A stretch of 64,000 nt of DNA from Petaurus breviceps papuanus (GCA_028583685.1 JAMXIF010001183.1:11340021-11404020), one strand, 5' to 3'; shown: positions 1 through 12,434, counted from the first letter of the stretch. Program-made: numbers and translations. The notes: generated from the letters alone by a model not told the origin.

Positions 1-147
1 AAGTGAGCCCCAAAAACAAAGCTACACATCAGGGCTTATATAGCCTTCTCCTGGCTCAGAGAATGTAACAACCTTATTGACTCACTGGCCAATCAAGAAG
101 TATCTACTGAAAAACAAGCCTCCCACCCCAGGCTCCAGGTGCACTTT
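1..147. other. Unassigned sequence at window edge
   Basis: AT/GC-mixed sequence with a TATATAG motif near 38-44. It does not match a family I can name. It may be the edge of an interspersed repeat cut by the window boundary. Confidence 0.2.
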
Positions 148-242
148 AGCCTAGGGGCAGGGAAGATCTTCAAATTTACATTCCCATTACAGCCCCACAA
201 CCTTCTCTTCTTCAAACTAAACATTCCCAGTTCCTTCAATTG
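148..242 (-). mobile_element. CR1/L3-type LINE fragment
   Basis: The stretch around 190-240 (cttctcttcttcaaactaaa, then cattcccagttccttcaa) matches the antisense 3' region of mammalian CR1/L3 LINEs. The same words recur in the longer CR1 copy near 40880-40920. The minus-strand reading gives DQLKELGMFSLKKR here and DWLKELGTFNLEKR there, showing that the two copies are related. Confidence 0.6.
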
Positions 243-734
243 ATCTTTTTTTTTTGGTGGGGGAGGCAGAGAGGACAGGGTCATGGATTTGAATACTCTC
301 TGTTCTGGTGCCTACTCATGTCTCACTTTGTCACTGTCCCTTCTTATATATGGTATGATCAGTCAATGCAGAGCACAGCAGGAACTTGTTTTGACTCTGG
401 GCTTCTCTCAGGGAAGCCTAAGGTCACATTGGCTTTTTGAGGGCCTGGTTGGGGGGGGGTGGGGTTTGAAGCTGGGAGGAGGCCAAATTTTTTTATTGAC
501 TCTTACTGAGTTTACAATCCATGAAAACTCTTACTTGATTTTTATAACAATTTTTTTTCTAAAGTCCTATGTAGGATTAACATTTATTTCTATCATAATT
601 CTTTTGTACCTGATCTTTTATTTCATTGGGATAGGGATCTCCTGGTGGGGACATTTCTTCTAGCAATACAGATGGACAATTTTCTGGGGAAGCAAGAGGT
701 TAAATGTCCTGACCATAGTTAAATGGCATTGATA
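243..734. other. No recognised feature
   Basis: Contains a short poly-T, a G-run near 450-460 and AT-rich sequence. Plus-strand open frames of 66 and 126 codons lie here, but their composition is low in complexity and resembles no protein I know. Confidence 0.4.
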
Positions 735-822
735 TGCATCTAGTATGTGCCAGATACAGTACTTGGTCCCAAGTCTTCCTGCCTCCAAGGCCATCTCTCT
801 ATTAACTACACTACACTGCCTA
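735..822 (-). repeat. MIR/CORE-SINE fossil, internally deleted
   Basis: tagtatgtgccagatacagt near 740 is the antisense 3' end of a MIR. The sequence then jumps to the antisense head (aagtcttcctgcctccaagg, then ctacactgcc), so the middle is missing. Confidence 0.5.
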
Positions 823-1503
823 ATAAAATACTTTTATTAGATTCAGCCCATCATTCCAGCCTTTTGAAGTTTTGGGTGCTGACTCTCTCATCAACATATT
901 GCCTCACTCTCCTTGCTTAGAATGTTCTCCCTGCCCTTTAACAAACAACTTTCGAGAATCAGCCTTAACAATACCATTGCCTTCCTAGATCCACCTTAAT
1001 TAATTCCAAGAGCCTAGGTGCAGATTTATTCATAGTCATAGTGGCTGAAGATATTGAGAACAAAAACCCACCCAGTTCCAGAAATGACCAACCAGATGTC
1101 TCATTACATTAATTTTCATCATTCTTGAAGATTTAGTTAAAAGTGGTCTTTTATTCCATAATGGTTTCATTTTTCTTTCTAGTTAGAATGCCTTTTTCAT
1201 GAGGTTAAAAATTATATCATATTCTTCTTTTCCATTTTCTCATAGAACCACAATATACAAAGCACAATGATTACTTGTTAGCTGTTTTACAGGCAGTGTT
1301 AGGTAAAGTGACAATTTAGGAAGAAAGACTAATTTGCTGATCAAAAACTTTGATTCTATTGTTTAGTTTTCTGAGCTGTAATTAATTAGAATTATCTGAC
1401 TAATGCTAAGTAGTTATTTAGAAGATATACATGATTAAGGTTAAAAAAATAAAGTTCCTTCTCTCTAAAAGCTTAAAATCTTATGTAAAGACAAGTTAGA
1501 AAA

Positions 1504-1737
1504 TCTAGGTGGTGCAGTGGGCTGAGTACCAGGCATGGAGTCAGGAAAACCTGAGTTCAAATATGGCTTCAGACACGTACTAGCTGTGTGACCCTGGATA
1601 AATCACTTAACCCCATTTTGCCTCAGTTTCCTCATTTTCCCATCTGGGGAAGGAAATGGCAAACCATTCTAATATCTTTGAAAACCCCAAATGGGGTCAT
1701 GAAGAGTCAGATGTGCCTGAAATGACTGAATAAAAAC
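1504..1737 (+). repeat. Mar-1-type CORE-SINE
   Basis: Nearly full-length sense copy. It has a tRNA-like head (ctaggtggtgcagtgg), a B-box-like gagttcaaat, the CORE segment (gctgtgtgaccctgg, then cctcagtttcctcat) and a tail with aatggggtcatgaagagtc. The tail resembles the 3' end of BovB/RTE LINEs, which suggests mobilisation by an RTE enzyme. Confidence 0.85.
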
Positions 1738-1792
1738 AGTCAGAAAAGAAAAACATATACTTGTGTCAAAATGTGATGGGATTGAGAATAGG

Positions 1793-1793
1793 G

Positions 1794-1826
<33 letters not shown>

Positions 1827-1827
1827 A
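1793..1827. repeat. (TA)n(CA)n microsatellite
   Basis: Short TA run followed by about 12 CA units, directly downstream of the Mar-1 copy but separated from it by about 55 bases. Confidence 0.95.
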
Positions 1828-2104
1828 ATATATCCATGTGATTTATAGATTTAACTTCAGAGATATGACCAAGATAATGTTAAAAAAAAGTCATCATTCA
1901 ATTATTTTCTCTTTATTATAAATCGGAAAGTCACTGTTTAACAATGTTGTGATCAGTTATTGTCTGGAAATACAAGAAGGATGCCTATGTGAGATAACAG
2001 AAAAGAAAGCCTTTTACCTTTTAGACCTTCATGGGAATTCAGCACAGGGCAGTAAATCACTACCTGTTAACAGATCATTGGCTTCTATGTAATGATTTCC
2101 TAGT

Positions 2105-2300
2105 ATCATGGGAGTTAGTGGTAGAAGGAGCCTTAGAGGCCATCTGGTCAAAACCCTCCTTTTACAGCTGAGGAACGTAAAGCCTAGACAGGCCAAATGT
2201 TTTGTTCAAGTTCATGAAGCTATTCAATGTCAGGGTCAGGTTCAAATTCAAATTCAGCCCTCAAATTCAAATCTAAGGCTCTCTGCTAGACCACACTGGT
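2105..2300 (-). repeat. MIR/Mar-like SINE fossil
   Basis: Antisense copy. It contains gccttagaggccatctggtc, a cagctgaggaac segment and a degenerate ttcaaattcaaat stretch where the B box lies. It ends in ctctgctagaccacact, the antisense tRNA-like head. Confidence 0.65.
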
Positions 2301-2774
2301 GCTGGTTCAGATGTGTGCACGAGAGCCCATATGAAGTCACTTCCTGAGGAGGCAAGTAATGACGAGCTGACCTACATAAAGTCCATTAAGACCTTTTAAT
2401 AGGCACAGCTTGTGGTTGTGTTTCCAATAATGTTAACAGTAAAACTGTTAACATTTATGAAGCATCTGTTCCCCAGAAGGTGCTGGAGAAAACTAGTCAG
2501 GCATAAGCATTCAACTTAAAGGTAATAAAACGGAGAATAAAAGAGAATCTTTTGGCATGTCCTTGTGAAAACATAATGATATTTCCAGCATGAGGATATC
2601 TGAACAACTTACATTTTAGCCACCTGAATATGATTTATTTTGATTCTCTTGAACTGAGTGTTTGCTAGAGTATAAATCTTAGCTTTATCTGAACAGGTTT
2701 ACCAGAACACAAGGGGAGCAAGAGGAATGAGAGACCCCCAAATCACACTGCCTTGTTTGCTCTCTCTATGCATA

Positions 2775-3195
2775 GCAAATATATAAACATATACATATAT
2801 GCTATAGACACACGTATATATTTATATTTACATACACAATATATACACATGCTTACATTTATCGTTCACACACAATATACACATATATAATATTCTGCAG
2901 TAAAGAATACAATAATATTTTAAACACAGACCTGGTGCTACATATCTATATTCATCTATGTGTGGACACAAATTTATGTGCCTATACACACATATATATG
3001 CACTAGATATATATTTATATACATAATTTAAGCTGGTATATAGGTATATATGTATATATACATATCTTCATATAATACAATATACACATTTAACATATAA
3101 CACATATTGTATGATAGATGTGCACACAATATAATTTATACATGCACATATATGCAAAGTTTGTGTACCCACACTTACAGATGTATATAAACAAA
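2775..3195. repeat. AT-rich imperfect TA/CA tract
   Basis: About 420 bases of interrupted tata, acac and catata words with no clean unit. It looks like a decayed dinucleotide array and could form unusual DNA structures. Confidence 0.7.
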
Positions 3196-3199
3196 TGGC

Positions 3200-3930
3200 A
3201 TCTAGTTTCTCTTCCAACTATGATTCTTGGAAATTGATCCAGATTTCTTCACCACACTAAAAAACTGGATGCACTGAACGAACCATAGGGCATTTAATTT
3301 CCTTCCTAGCTCTTTAATCTAAGATATATATTGTTAATCAGTCAGCATTGACGGGATTCTTGGTTTAGGTTGAAAATAGAAAGAAACACAGGAAGCTTTA
3401 AGAAGATTTGAACCTGGTTGGCAACATGGGGGAGAAAAAGGGCAGGCACATTTATAAAGCACCATACAAATAAATGTTCTATCAGGTTATAATAATATGG
3501 TGAAAACAGAGTATATCTGCCTTGAAGTCACAACAAATGTTTTTGCTGTATGTATTACAGTGTGCAATTAAGAGAAATTAATAGTTCCTTTTTTGTTCTC
3601 ATATATGTGATATTACTGATGAACCAACACACAAGATTAGATTTGGCATATTTTCACAAAAACTCTTAAAACACATCAATTCAGTGTAGTAGATGCCAAC
3701 ATTCCATGGGACATTTGTTTAATGACAATGTGTGAGAAATAAGAACATGAAAGAATGTAATCCCATATGGCATCCATGATACTCAGCTGTAAAAAGCTAA
3801 CGTACAGTTTAGAAGTTGGATAACTTTATATGTGATGTGTATGACAATAAGAATCCCTTCATCTGTGTTGATGGTGTGAGGCAAAGTTTTTATGGTTTCT
3901 ATGGGAAAGGAGAAGTATTTTCAAAAATAT
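3200..3930. other. No recognised feature
   Basis: Unique-looking AT-rich intronic sequence without long open frames or repeat words that I recognise. Confidence 0.4.
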
Positions 3931-3939
3931 CAGTGCTCC

Positions 3940-4150
3940 TTTATATAGAACATTAAGGTTAACAAAGAACTTTGCTCAGCATTCCTGTGAGTTTAATATT
4001 ATAAGTATTATTTCTATTTTATAGATGAAACTGAAGTTCAAGAAATGATTTGCCCAAGGTCACACAGCTATTAATTAAATGTCACAGTGAAGGTTTGAAC
4101 CTAGGTTTTGCCTGTCTTCAAGTCACCAAGTTATAAGCAGCTGATCTTCC
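3940..4150 (-). repeat. MIR fossil
   Basis: Antisense MIR: attttatagatgaaactgaa, then gcccaaggtcacacagct, then ggtttgaacctaggt, in the expected order. Confidence 0.8.
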
Positions 4151-4189
4151 ACCTAACAACTCAATAACTAATAATCTTCCATTTAATAA

Positions 4190-5140
4190 CAACTATTTTC
4201 CCCATTAGAGAAGCTTCCTACCCCTCCCTTCACTTTCTAAACTATTCTGAACAATCTAAGATTCAAGATTATTTCATTATTTAAACAAATAAATAAACTG
4301 TGAGCTCTCCGGAAAAAAAAATAGGTTTCTGAATAGTTAAGTCCATATACACAATGGTTATTAAAACAAAAAACTCTAGATTCCACATCTATAGAGAAAA
4401 AGTGAGAAATTAGTGAAAATTTATGAGAGCTTCTTCCCTAAGACACTCATAAATTCTAGACAGTTTTTTAACTCTAATTTTATGTTGCTGTTTTAATTCC
4501 TGAAGAGTAGGTCAGAATTTCCTGCTAAACTAGAGGCTGGTTTCTCAACATCTGTCTACCATAGACTCATTACTGTTCTTCTTAGACCTTATTTTTTATT
4601 GTTGATAGTGCAGGGAATTCCTGTTTATCCAAAATCCAAACAATCAGAAAGTTTAGGAAAACCTTTCTTTTTTTTTTAAATCTCTCTGTACTTTTAAGAG
4701 AAAGACATAAATAATAAGCAAACTGAAATAAGAGATTTTTTTTAAAAATAAGCTTCCAAAATAAGCCATGTGATTAGTAAAAAAAAACAAACATACAAAA
4801 AAAACCCCCTCACTTCTTCCATCATTCTAGTCTGGTGATTTGGAAGAGGGAAAAATACAGGAGACAAAATGAGAACCAATGAGTAGAATTTACCAAGTCC
4901 ATGGAAGATTCTAGTCCATAGACTTGAGCACAGCTGTCCAATGATAGAATTGAACCACAAGAGTCATTCACTTCTTCATGCTTGAGGGAATTAAATGGGC
5001 TGGCTAACCATAAATCAGGAGGGCTGCAGAAGAACTCCAAAGTCATTTTCAAGTCTTAATACTACAAATCTATTCTCTTATGCCTAAGTCCAACACTGTA
5101 TGGTGGTAATAATTATTCATAATGATGACCAGGAGGTCCT
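4190..5140. other. No recognised feature
   Basis: AT-rich sequence with poly-A/T runs near 4312, 4669 and 4738. The overlapping minus-strand frames at 4742-5052 show no domain. Confidence 0.4.
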
Positions 5141-5149
5141 ATAATAATG

Positions 5150-5395
5150 GTGGTAATAAGTGCTTACACTTATTATTACTTTATATTTATAAAGCACTAA
5201 ATGACCATATTTCATCCTTATAACAATTTTGTGAGGTAGGTAACACAAGCATTACTACCCCTGTTTTATGGATAAGAAAATTGATGTTCAGACTAGTCAT
5301 GCCATTTGTCCCAAGTCACAAAGCTAGGAATAACACGTCTGGGACTAGAACTCAGATCTTCTAAGTTTAGCCCTCATTCCCCTATATTGCACTAC
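5150..5395 (-). repeat. MIR fossil
   Basis: Antisense MIR with its full order of blocks: a TTATTATT tail, tataaagcacta, caattttgtgaggtaggta, a ttatggataagaaaattga segment, gtcacaaagctagg and actagaactcagatcttct. Confidence 0.8.
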
Positions 5396-5399
5396 AAGA

Positions 5400-6325
5400 C
5401 AAATTATTTTCCAAAATAATACAAAAGAAAAAAATCTATTGAATACAATTAAACAAGATGGATTTTAATTCTTTAAAAGTTAGTTAATTCATGAATGGTT
5501 TATGGGTTAGACTCTCAATTAACCAAGATATTAAACTAACCCAAAGCATCCATTACCCAATAGTTCTAGCAAAAACACATTGGTTCATTCTCCCTTTTTG
5601 TCCTTACAATCCTCATTAGAACAATCCTCATTGGTCTTATTTGCAATTTCCTTTCTTTCCATCAGCCCCCTCCCAAATTCTCTTCTATCTTTCTTTGTAG
5701 TCTCTTCATAAGCCTAGCTACCACCTACCACCACAGTTAGTTATTATCAGCAATATTTCCATGAGGATATTTTAGGAAGGTTTGTTCTGAAATGTTTGTG
5801 GAAGGATAGACTATATGTTATGCACTGCATCCTTGAGCATTAAGGAATTATCATGGAGAATAAGTGGAAACAGGTTTGGTTGCCTCATTGACAATAAAAA
5901 GGTTACATTGCCAGCATAGAAAGTGGCAGGCGAAAAAACAGGAAATTAATATGATACACCAGATGCTGAAAGAATTAGCTTCCCACCATTACGGACACAC
6001 ATCAAGGCAGCAATTCAAAATAAGGGGTGGGGAGAAGAAAAATGATGGCTAAAAGAGATAAAATTCTATGAAATTCAGTAACATGATTCATGACCCCAAG
6101 CAGCTAAATAAGCATCTAATTTAAAATCTGATTCTGCTTGGGGTTAAAAATACCTTCAGAAATATAAGGACATTGGGAGCTACTGTCCCCAAGGAATTTT
6201 TTGCAGATTTTAGTACATCAATTCCCACCCCCACTGCCAGTTTGTCAAGGTCTAAGCATTGCTGTTTGCTAAAAATATATGCTGTCAGAAATGTAGCCAT
6301 GTAGGATAGTATTGATGATAAGGTT
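5400..6325. other. No recognised feature
   Basis: Unique-looking sequence. The 62-codon plus-strand frame at 5864-6052 is lysine- and glutamine-rich and matches nothing known to me. Confidence 0.4.
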
Positions 6326-6344
6326 ATTTTATTTGCTTATTCTT

Positions 6345-6503
6345 TTTTTTTTTTTTTAAAGCAATTGGGGTTAAGTGACTTGCTCAAGGTTACACGGCCA
6401 GTTATTTCTGGGTGTGGTGCTAAGTATCTGAGCCCAGATTCGATCACCAGGTCATCCCAACACTGGGGCCGGTGCTCTTACTTGCTGAGCCACCTGGCCG
6501 CCC
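6345..6503 (-). repeat. tRNA-derived SINE (subfamily with cacggccag block), recent
   Basis: Antisense copy beginning with its poly-T tail and ending with the tRNA-like head (gagccacctggccgccc). It is flanked by a perfect 16-base target-site duplication, ttatttgcttattctt, at 6329-6344 and 6504-6519. The intact duplication implies a comparatively young insertion. Confidence 0.9.
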
Positions 6504-6805
6504 TTATTTGCTTATTCTTAATTTAAAGTGAGACTGATGACTTAAAGATCAGAGGGATTTTAAAAAAACCTTATGTTCTGAAAGCATTTTTGATCATGTA
6601 GCAATTTTACAAGAACAATTATCAGAAAAATGGCCATTAAAAGCACATTTAAGAGCTAGGTAACTAAATTTAATACATAAATGGCTTCTAAAATGAATTT
6701 CAATTTATACTATACTCTGCTCAGCAGATGACAATTTGAATCTGGATTTTTCATAGAGAAAGGAGAATGTGAATAAGAAAGCATAAAAAAAATCTTACTA
6801 AAATG

Positions 6806-6955
6806 GGAGTTGCTAGGTGGCACAGTGAATAGAGCACTGGCCCTGGAGTCAGGAGGACCTGAGTTCAAATTTGGCCTCAGACATATAACACTTACTGTGT
6901 GACCTTGAACAAGTCACTTGACCCCAATTGCCCTGCCCTCCAAAAAAAAAAAGGC
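6806..6955 (+). repeat. tRNA-derived SINE (subfamily with ctgtgtgacc block)
   Basis: Sense copy with head gctaggtggcacagtgaat, B-box-like gagttcaaat and tail accccaattgccctgccc followed by an A-run. This resembles the WSINE1 type of marsupial SINE. Confidence 0.85.
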
Positions 6956-7274
6956 AAAAATACCCCTAAATTTATTGCACAATATGAGAGAAAGTAATGT
7001 TATAGAAAATTGATATCCTGCGCTCCCATAAAGCAATGGGTCTTTTGTTATAATACAACAAAAAAGGGCAAAGGAGAAATGTCAAGGGAAACTTGGTGAA
7101 TTAAATGATCCTCAGACAATGGCGGGGAGAAGAAGGGGGTCAGCAATGGCCCTACTAACCCCAAGAGAGAAACACAAATTAAGCCCTGACATTTATTAAT
7201 CAAGTGATACTGGGAAAGTTGCTAGTTCTCTCTCTCTGAAACTTTTCCTTAATTGTAGAAAACTGATAATATTT

Positions 7275-7540
7275 ATTGATAGTACAGTAGATAGAGCACT
7301 GAATTTTGGGGTTAGAAAGGCCTGAGTAAAAATCTTGCCTCAGACACTAACTAGCACTGTGACCCTGGAAAAGTCACTTAACCAGTATCAGCCTCAGGTT
7401 CATCACCTGTAATAACCGAGATAATAATGGCACTTACCTCAAAGGGATATATGGATCTAAGGATCAAGTAAGAAAACAAATAGAGAGTGCTTTGTAAATT
7501 TTAAAGTGCCATATAGATGATATTATTACTATTATTACTA
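7275..7540 (+). repeat. MIR fossil
   Basis: Sense MIR from gtagatagagcactgaattt through ctgtgaccctgg to the tail ttaaagtgccatatagatga and a TATTATTAC run. Confidence 0.8.
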
Positions 7541-7876
7541 GCACAACCAACCTCACAAGTCTGTAGCGAGGAAAGAACATTCCAAATTTTAAATATTTGC
7601 TTCAACACTTTAAGGACCTGACATTCTAAAGATGTGCACATTCCTTCAACTGGCCACAGCTTGCAACCCCTCTAAAACTGAGTAGATTTATCTTCTCAGT
7701 GACCCTGGGTAAGAAATCTTAGTACCCTATGGCCTCTCTAAATTTATCTAGGTTAGAATGCTGAAAGACACACATACCTATTCCCAAATATAAAAAAATC
7801 AAAATACCCAATATGTAAATATTTAATATTTAAATATCTATATTAACTATTCAGATATCTATATGAAAGACACATT

Positions 7877-8120
7877 GAGCAGCTAGTGGTGCAGTAGAAA
7901 GAATGCTGGACATAAAAACCTGAGTTCAAATACAGCTTCAGACACTTACTAATGTTTTGACCCTGGGCAATTCACTTAATCCTGTTTGCCTCAGTTTCCT
8001 CATCTGTAAAATTAGCTGGAGAAGGAAATGACAAACCACTTCAGTATCTTTGCCAAGACAATCCAAAATGGGGTCACGAAGAGTTGGACGTGACTGAAAA
8101 AACAACCAAACAACAACAAA
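7877..8120 (+). repeat. Mar-1-type CORE-SINE
   Basis: Complete sense copy, from gagcagctagtggtgcag to the RTE-like tail aatggggtcacgaagagttg and a (CAA)n end. A short duplication, aaagacac, lies on each side (near 7866 and 8119). Confidence 0.9.
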
Positions 8121-8129
8121 AGACACTTC

Positions 8130-8960
8130 AAGCCTACCAAAATATTTCCAACACCGTAGAACCTGCCAGAACTTATATTCTTCAGGCATAGCCAGGTATG
8201 AAGAGGCATCTGTATAAGTCTTCAGTCTATAAAGTACGATTATAATAGCTAACATTTACATAGTGCTTTCAGATTTGCAGATTGTTTTGTACATGTCATC
8301 TAATTTATAGTTGCAAATGCACAAAACATCACATTTTATTTTTAAAAGTGCCAAGAGCAAATGTTCAAAGCAAATCTTCCTACCCTTTATCTCTTTTTGC
8401 AAAAACAATAAGAGAGCTTCTACATTTTATGTCCAGGAAAACAAATATGGGAAGACTCTAATGTTTTGCTATCATTTTCATATGACTGCATCATTAATTT
8501 TACCTGTATTCTTTAAATACACATTTAATGATTCTTTTGATATTGCTAACATATAGTGTTATATCAGTTTATTTTAATGCATGAGAAAAACAAATGAAAT
8601 GCATAATGTGGATCCTTCTCTTTTTTGGTGAAAACTAAAAGCATGAAAGTCAAATAAAACTGCCCATGGCAACATGTCCAATGTTACATATTGGAGCACT
8701 AATCAATCATTATGCTTTTCTAGATAACTAATCCTTGTCTTTGACATTGTAACAGAATGTAAGCAAAAGAACAGGCTGAAACAGTTTCTAATAAAATGTC
8801 CCTTCTGAATTTAATTTTGCTTTTTTCTAATGACTTTATGTAATCAGTTACCTTTTTTTTTTTTTAAAGAAAGCTATTACTTTCATTCACCACTGAGAAA
8901 GGCAATTATGAGGTTAAAGTTTTGTTTTTAATTTATAACTGATGATCATGTCCCTCATGG
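8130..8960. other. No recognised feature
   Basis: Mostly unique AT-rich sequence. A MIR-like 3' tail trace (agctaacatttacatagtgc) lies near 8250. Confidence 0.35.
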
Positions 8961-8964
8961 AAAC

Positions 8965-9075
8965 CCATAAAATTTTAGAGCTGGAAGAGACCATAGAGAT
9001 CATCATTTAACAAATGAAGTCATTGAGGACCAGAATGTTTAAATGACTAGGGTCATGCAGTGTAAGTCAATAAAC
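8965..9075 (-). repeat. MIR/Mar-like SINE fragment
   Basis: The word attttagagctggaagagac and the following catagagatcatc are the antisense 3' region of a marsupial CORE-SINE. The copy stops before the head. Confidence 0.55.
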
Positions 9076-9174
9076 ATTTGTCTAGGCTCATAAAGCTTGT
9101 GAATATTTATACTAGTATAGGCATTAGCTTCTTCTACCATCTTGATTCTATATCATTTCTAAAACTACTACCAA

Positions 9175-9419
9175 GCTAGGTGGTACAGTGGATAGAGTTC
9201 TGGGCTTAGAGTGAGGAAGGCTCATCTTTATGAGGTAAGATCTGGCCTCAGACACTAGCTGTGTCACCCTGGGCAAGTCATTTAACCCTATTTGCCTCTG
9301 TTTCCTCATCTGTAAAATGAGCTGGAGAAGGAAATGGCAAACTCCTTCAGTGTTTTTGCCAAGAAAACCCCAAGTGGGGTCACAATGAGTCAGACGTAAC
9401 TGAAAAAAATTAAACATCA
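9175..9419 (+). repeat. Mar-1-type CORE-SINE with unusually long flanking duplication
   Basis: Sense copy from gctaggtggtacagtgg to the RTE-like tail gtggggtcacaatgagtcag. The 39 bases before it (9136-9174) and after it (9420-9458) align with 7 mismatches. This looks like one target-site duplication, much longer than the 10-18 bases seen for the other SINEs here. Confidence 0.85.
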
Positions 9420-9479
9420 ACCATCCCGATTCTACATTCTTTCTACAACTACCACCAAATCCTCTCAATAATGTGCTTT

Positions 9480-9625
9480 TAATTCTCTTTTCTTTCTACA
9501 GATTTTATTTTTTCTTTTGGTTTCTCTCTCTACTGGTTGGTGTTTCCTCCTGACCTTTTTCTTTCCTTTGTCTTTCTCTTATTTCTCTTCCTCCTCCTCC
9601 ACCATGATTCTTTCCTTCTCCAACA
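9480..9625. repeat. Pyrimidine-rich tract
   Basis: About 145 bases dominated by T and C on the plus strand, with ttcctcctcctccacc near its end. Confidence 0.6.
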
Positions 9626-9629
9626 TGTC

Positions 9630-10829
9630 TCCTTGATTCTCCATCCCTTATTTACTATGCTGAATAGCTACAGGTCCAAACATAAAGCAGAGACTAGCAG
9701 CTAGTTCTGATTCCCATTTCCAATCTCTTTCTACTATACCATTCATGTTGTTTTGTCCTGCCTTGCCAATTTGTACGCTAATTCTATGGGAATTGGTGAC
9801 CTCTGATGCAAGCAGCAATAGCCTTTTGTACTAACATTAATCACTTCTTTCTTTATTGCTGAGGGAAAGATTCCTTAATTCCTGGATTGATTCAATGAAC
9901 TTTATAAACATTTATTAACAGTAACCTAATAAGTGGTAGGTGTGTTGTATTAGAGGATGGGAAACACACAAGGTTAAATAAGAAAGTGATCTTCACCCTC
10001 AGGAATATCACAACTCATTTGGCCAAGACTTTGCACCCCTATACTTCCTTGACTAGGCATGCTCTTGCATGAGGTTGCTCAGGGCTAAGAAGTGTTTCTT
10101 AAATTGTCTACTGGCTACTTGCTGTAACTTCTCCATCTACCTTCTTCCAGCTGCCCAAGGACAGATTTCAGTATCATTCCAGAATGTGTCACTCTAACGT
10201 AGGCTTTGTATCCTATAATTGTTCACATCAAATCTTTTTTAAAACTACTTTTTGCATTTACTTTCTTTTGCTATATCCTATCATAACAAGCACCAAAATA
10301 ACCAATATTTTCCTTTCTCTCTGAAAATATGTATATATATTTTTTTCTTCACTGGGTTCATGCATGTATATTCACGAATCATAACTGAAAAGAAAATCAC
10401 TTGATCCCAAAGTGAAGGGGAAATATCCTGTTCCCCATTGTATTGAAATCTCATTATAGAACTGAAGATTCCTAATTACTTTGCGTCATGTATGTCCACT
10501 TTCTGTATACCAGCCAGTTAAAGCCTTCTACAGATCAGTGGTTTTATTGAAATAATGTAAAAAAATAGTAAAAAGAAGAAAAAGCCACTTATTATTGTTC
10601 CAGCCTAAAGGCAAGAAGGCTCCAGAGCTCCAGCATTTTCTGTAATAAATAATTCATTAAACTTCTTTTTGAACTTTAGATATTCTAACATATGCTTTTC
10701 CACTAGCCACCTGGTTTGAAATCTTAAGTACATTACTGAATAGTCCATAGAAATGGCAGGTTTAGTTTCATATAGTTAAAGTCTATTTGTGTGGGCTTGT
10801 AACACCAATCAGTCATTCAACAGAGTAAT
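9630..10829. other. No recognised feature
   Basis: Unique-looking intronic sequence without a supported element. Confidence 0.4.
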
Positions 10830-11015
10830 TAAGGGATGGGGAGTCAAGGAGACAGGTTGGAGGTGACAGAAAACAGTAAGATGGTGGAGAGGGAGAGAAA
10901 TGAAAGTAAGACAAAAGAAGGAGAGAGGTAAGAAGGAAAATGGGGAGAAAAGAAATGCAGATCATTGGAGAGAGGCACCAAAATGGACAGAATGAGATTT
11001 GAAGGGGGAAAAAAG
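10830..11015. repeat. Purine-rich tract
   Basis: Dominated by G and A on the plus strand, with ggtggagagggagagaaatg and similar words. It could be the decayed antisense of a LINE, but no diagnostic block was found. Confidence 0.5.
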
Positions 11016-11765
11016 TTTATACAGAGAAGATTTGGTGGTAGATCTAGAAATAATGTAATATCAAGATTGTAAGAAAGCTCATGTGTGATGCTTTAAACAT
11101 TTGCAAGCTCAATGCATGTAATAAGGAATAACCTGAGGAATAATAATTATGTACCATATTCCATTGAGAGTGTTAGAGTTATAGCTAGGCCCTACTCAAA
11201 GGGTTGCTAATTTAAATTAGACCAAGAGGACTAGATCCACAGGGAGAAAAAGAGGGGTATGTATTCAGTGAAGAAATGGAAGAGAAACAGGTGCAGAAAG
11301 CTGATGTTCAGCATTTTCAATTCTCTCTGTATGATTTGTGGGCTGATAATGAAGGAAAGAGAGAATGGATTATGGGAACAAGAACAAGGGGGGGATTCAA
11401 CAATTCTACCGTAGCAAAGATGTAACAGTATTGTCCCTGGGAGACTTAAGGAGAGAATTCAATTTTGTTTTTTCCCCAAAAGAAGTCACTAGGGATTCAA
11501 AATTACAGCTAGCTTTTTACAAGGAAGATGAAATGAGGGCTAGTAGTTAACCAAGATACCAGATGGAGCGTATATACTGTCTGGATATTGCCCGAAGCCA
11601 CTGGAAGCTTATCACACTGTTTTCCAATTACATGGAACATAAAGATGGACATGGGTCAAGCAGCAGAGGCGCCAGCCCTTGAGTTGTATAGAAGTCACGC
11701 CCTTTGGGAATGATATTCTCTTACATTAGGTAACATTTCCAGTTTTAAGATTCTGTTAGCTAAGT
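11016..11765. other. No recognised feature
   Basis: Unique-looking sequence. The 61-codon plus-strand frame at 11365-11550 has no recognisable domain. Confidence 0.4.
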
Positions 11766-11769
11766 AGTA

Positions 11770-11915
11770 GAAACACCATTACTCCCCTTCAGCAAATGAA
11801 GAAGGCTAGGTTCAAAGAAGTTAAATTATTTTTTCCAGGTTTTCATAATCAGTGAGTATCAGAACCAAGATTCAAACTCAGGCTTTCTGACTTCAAGATC
11901 AATGAGCTCAAGGCA
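11770..11915 (-). repeat. MIR fossil
   Basis: Antisense MIR. cttcagcaaatgaagaaggc, then caagattcaaactcaggctt, then cttcaagatcaatgagctc follow the expected order. Confidence 0.65.
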
Positions 11916-11919
11916 TAGC

Positions 11920-12434
11920 AACAGCATGAGCATTTCTGGGACCTGAATGAAGTGACTTATTTTGTTCCTATCCTGATTTCCTCCCCTGAAATTGGTCAAG
12001 AAATTCTTTGAGTGGGTAGAGCAGTGGTCTCCAAAGCAACGAGGCATATGATCAGCCAGAGAGTGGGAAGTTGGATCACATTCCCCCTCTTGCTAAACTG
12101 TACCCTCAGCCAATCCTGGGGGGCTTCTTTCCAACACAATTTCTACTACTCCCTTCAACATTCCTCCTACTCTGCCAGGCTGTCCCAGGCATGGCGTTCT
12201 CACGAAAGGTAATCCAACCCAGGCACCCATAGCAACTGGATGAGCAAAAATGTGTTGCCTTTTCATTATTTTCCCAGAATCCCATTCCCTCTCCCTTAAT
12301 CACCACAGTACATGGCTCTGTGCTACAAGGAAGCAGGTGTCATATAAGATACTACTCCCCCTTTCATTTATAGTGGGAAATAGTAGTAGTATAGGATTAG
12401 AGTAGACATGGATAAGTTTTAATTATGATAGTTT
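11920..12434. other. No recognised feature
   Basis: Unique-looking sequence. Short frames on both strands overlap one another and resemble no family. Confidence 0.35.

Noticed and set aside
6345-6503. Possible tRNA gene
   Set aside because: The A- and B-box-like words belong to a tRNA-derived SINE with target-site duplication and A-tail. No cloverleaf of normal length is present here or at the other SINE copies.
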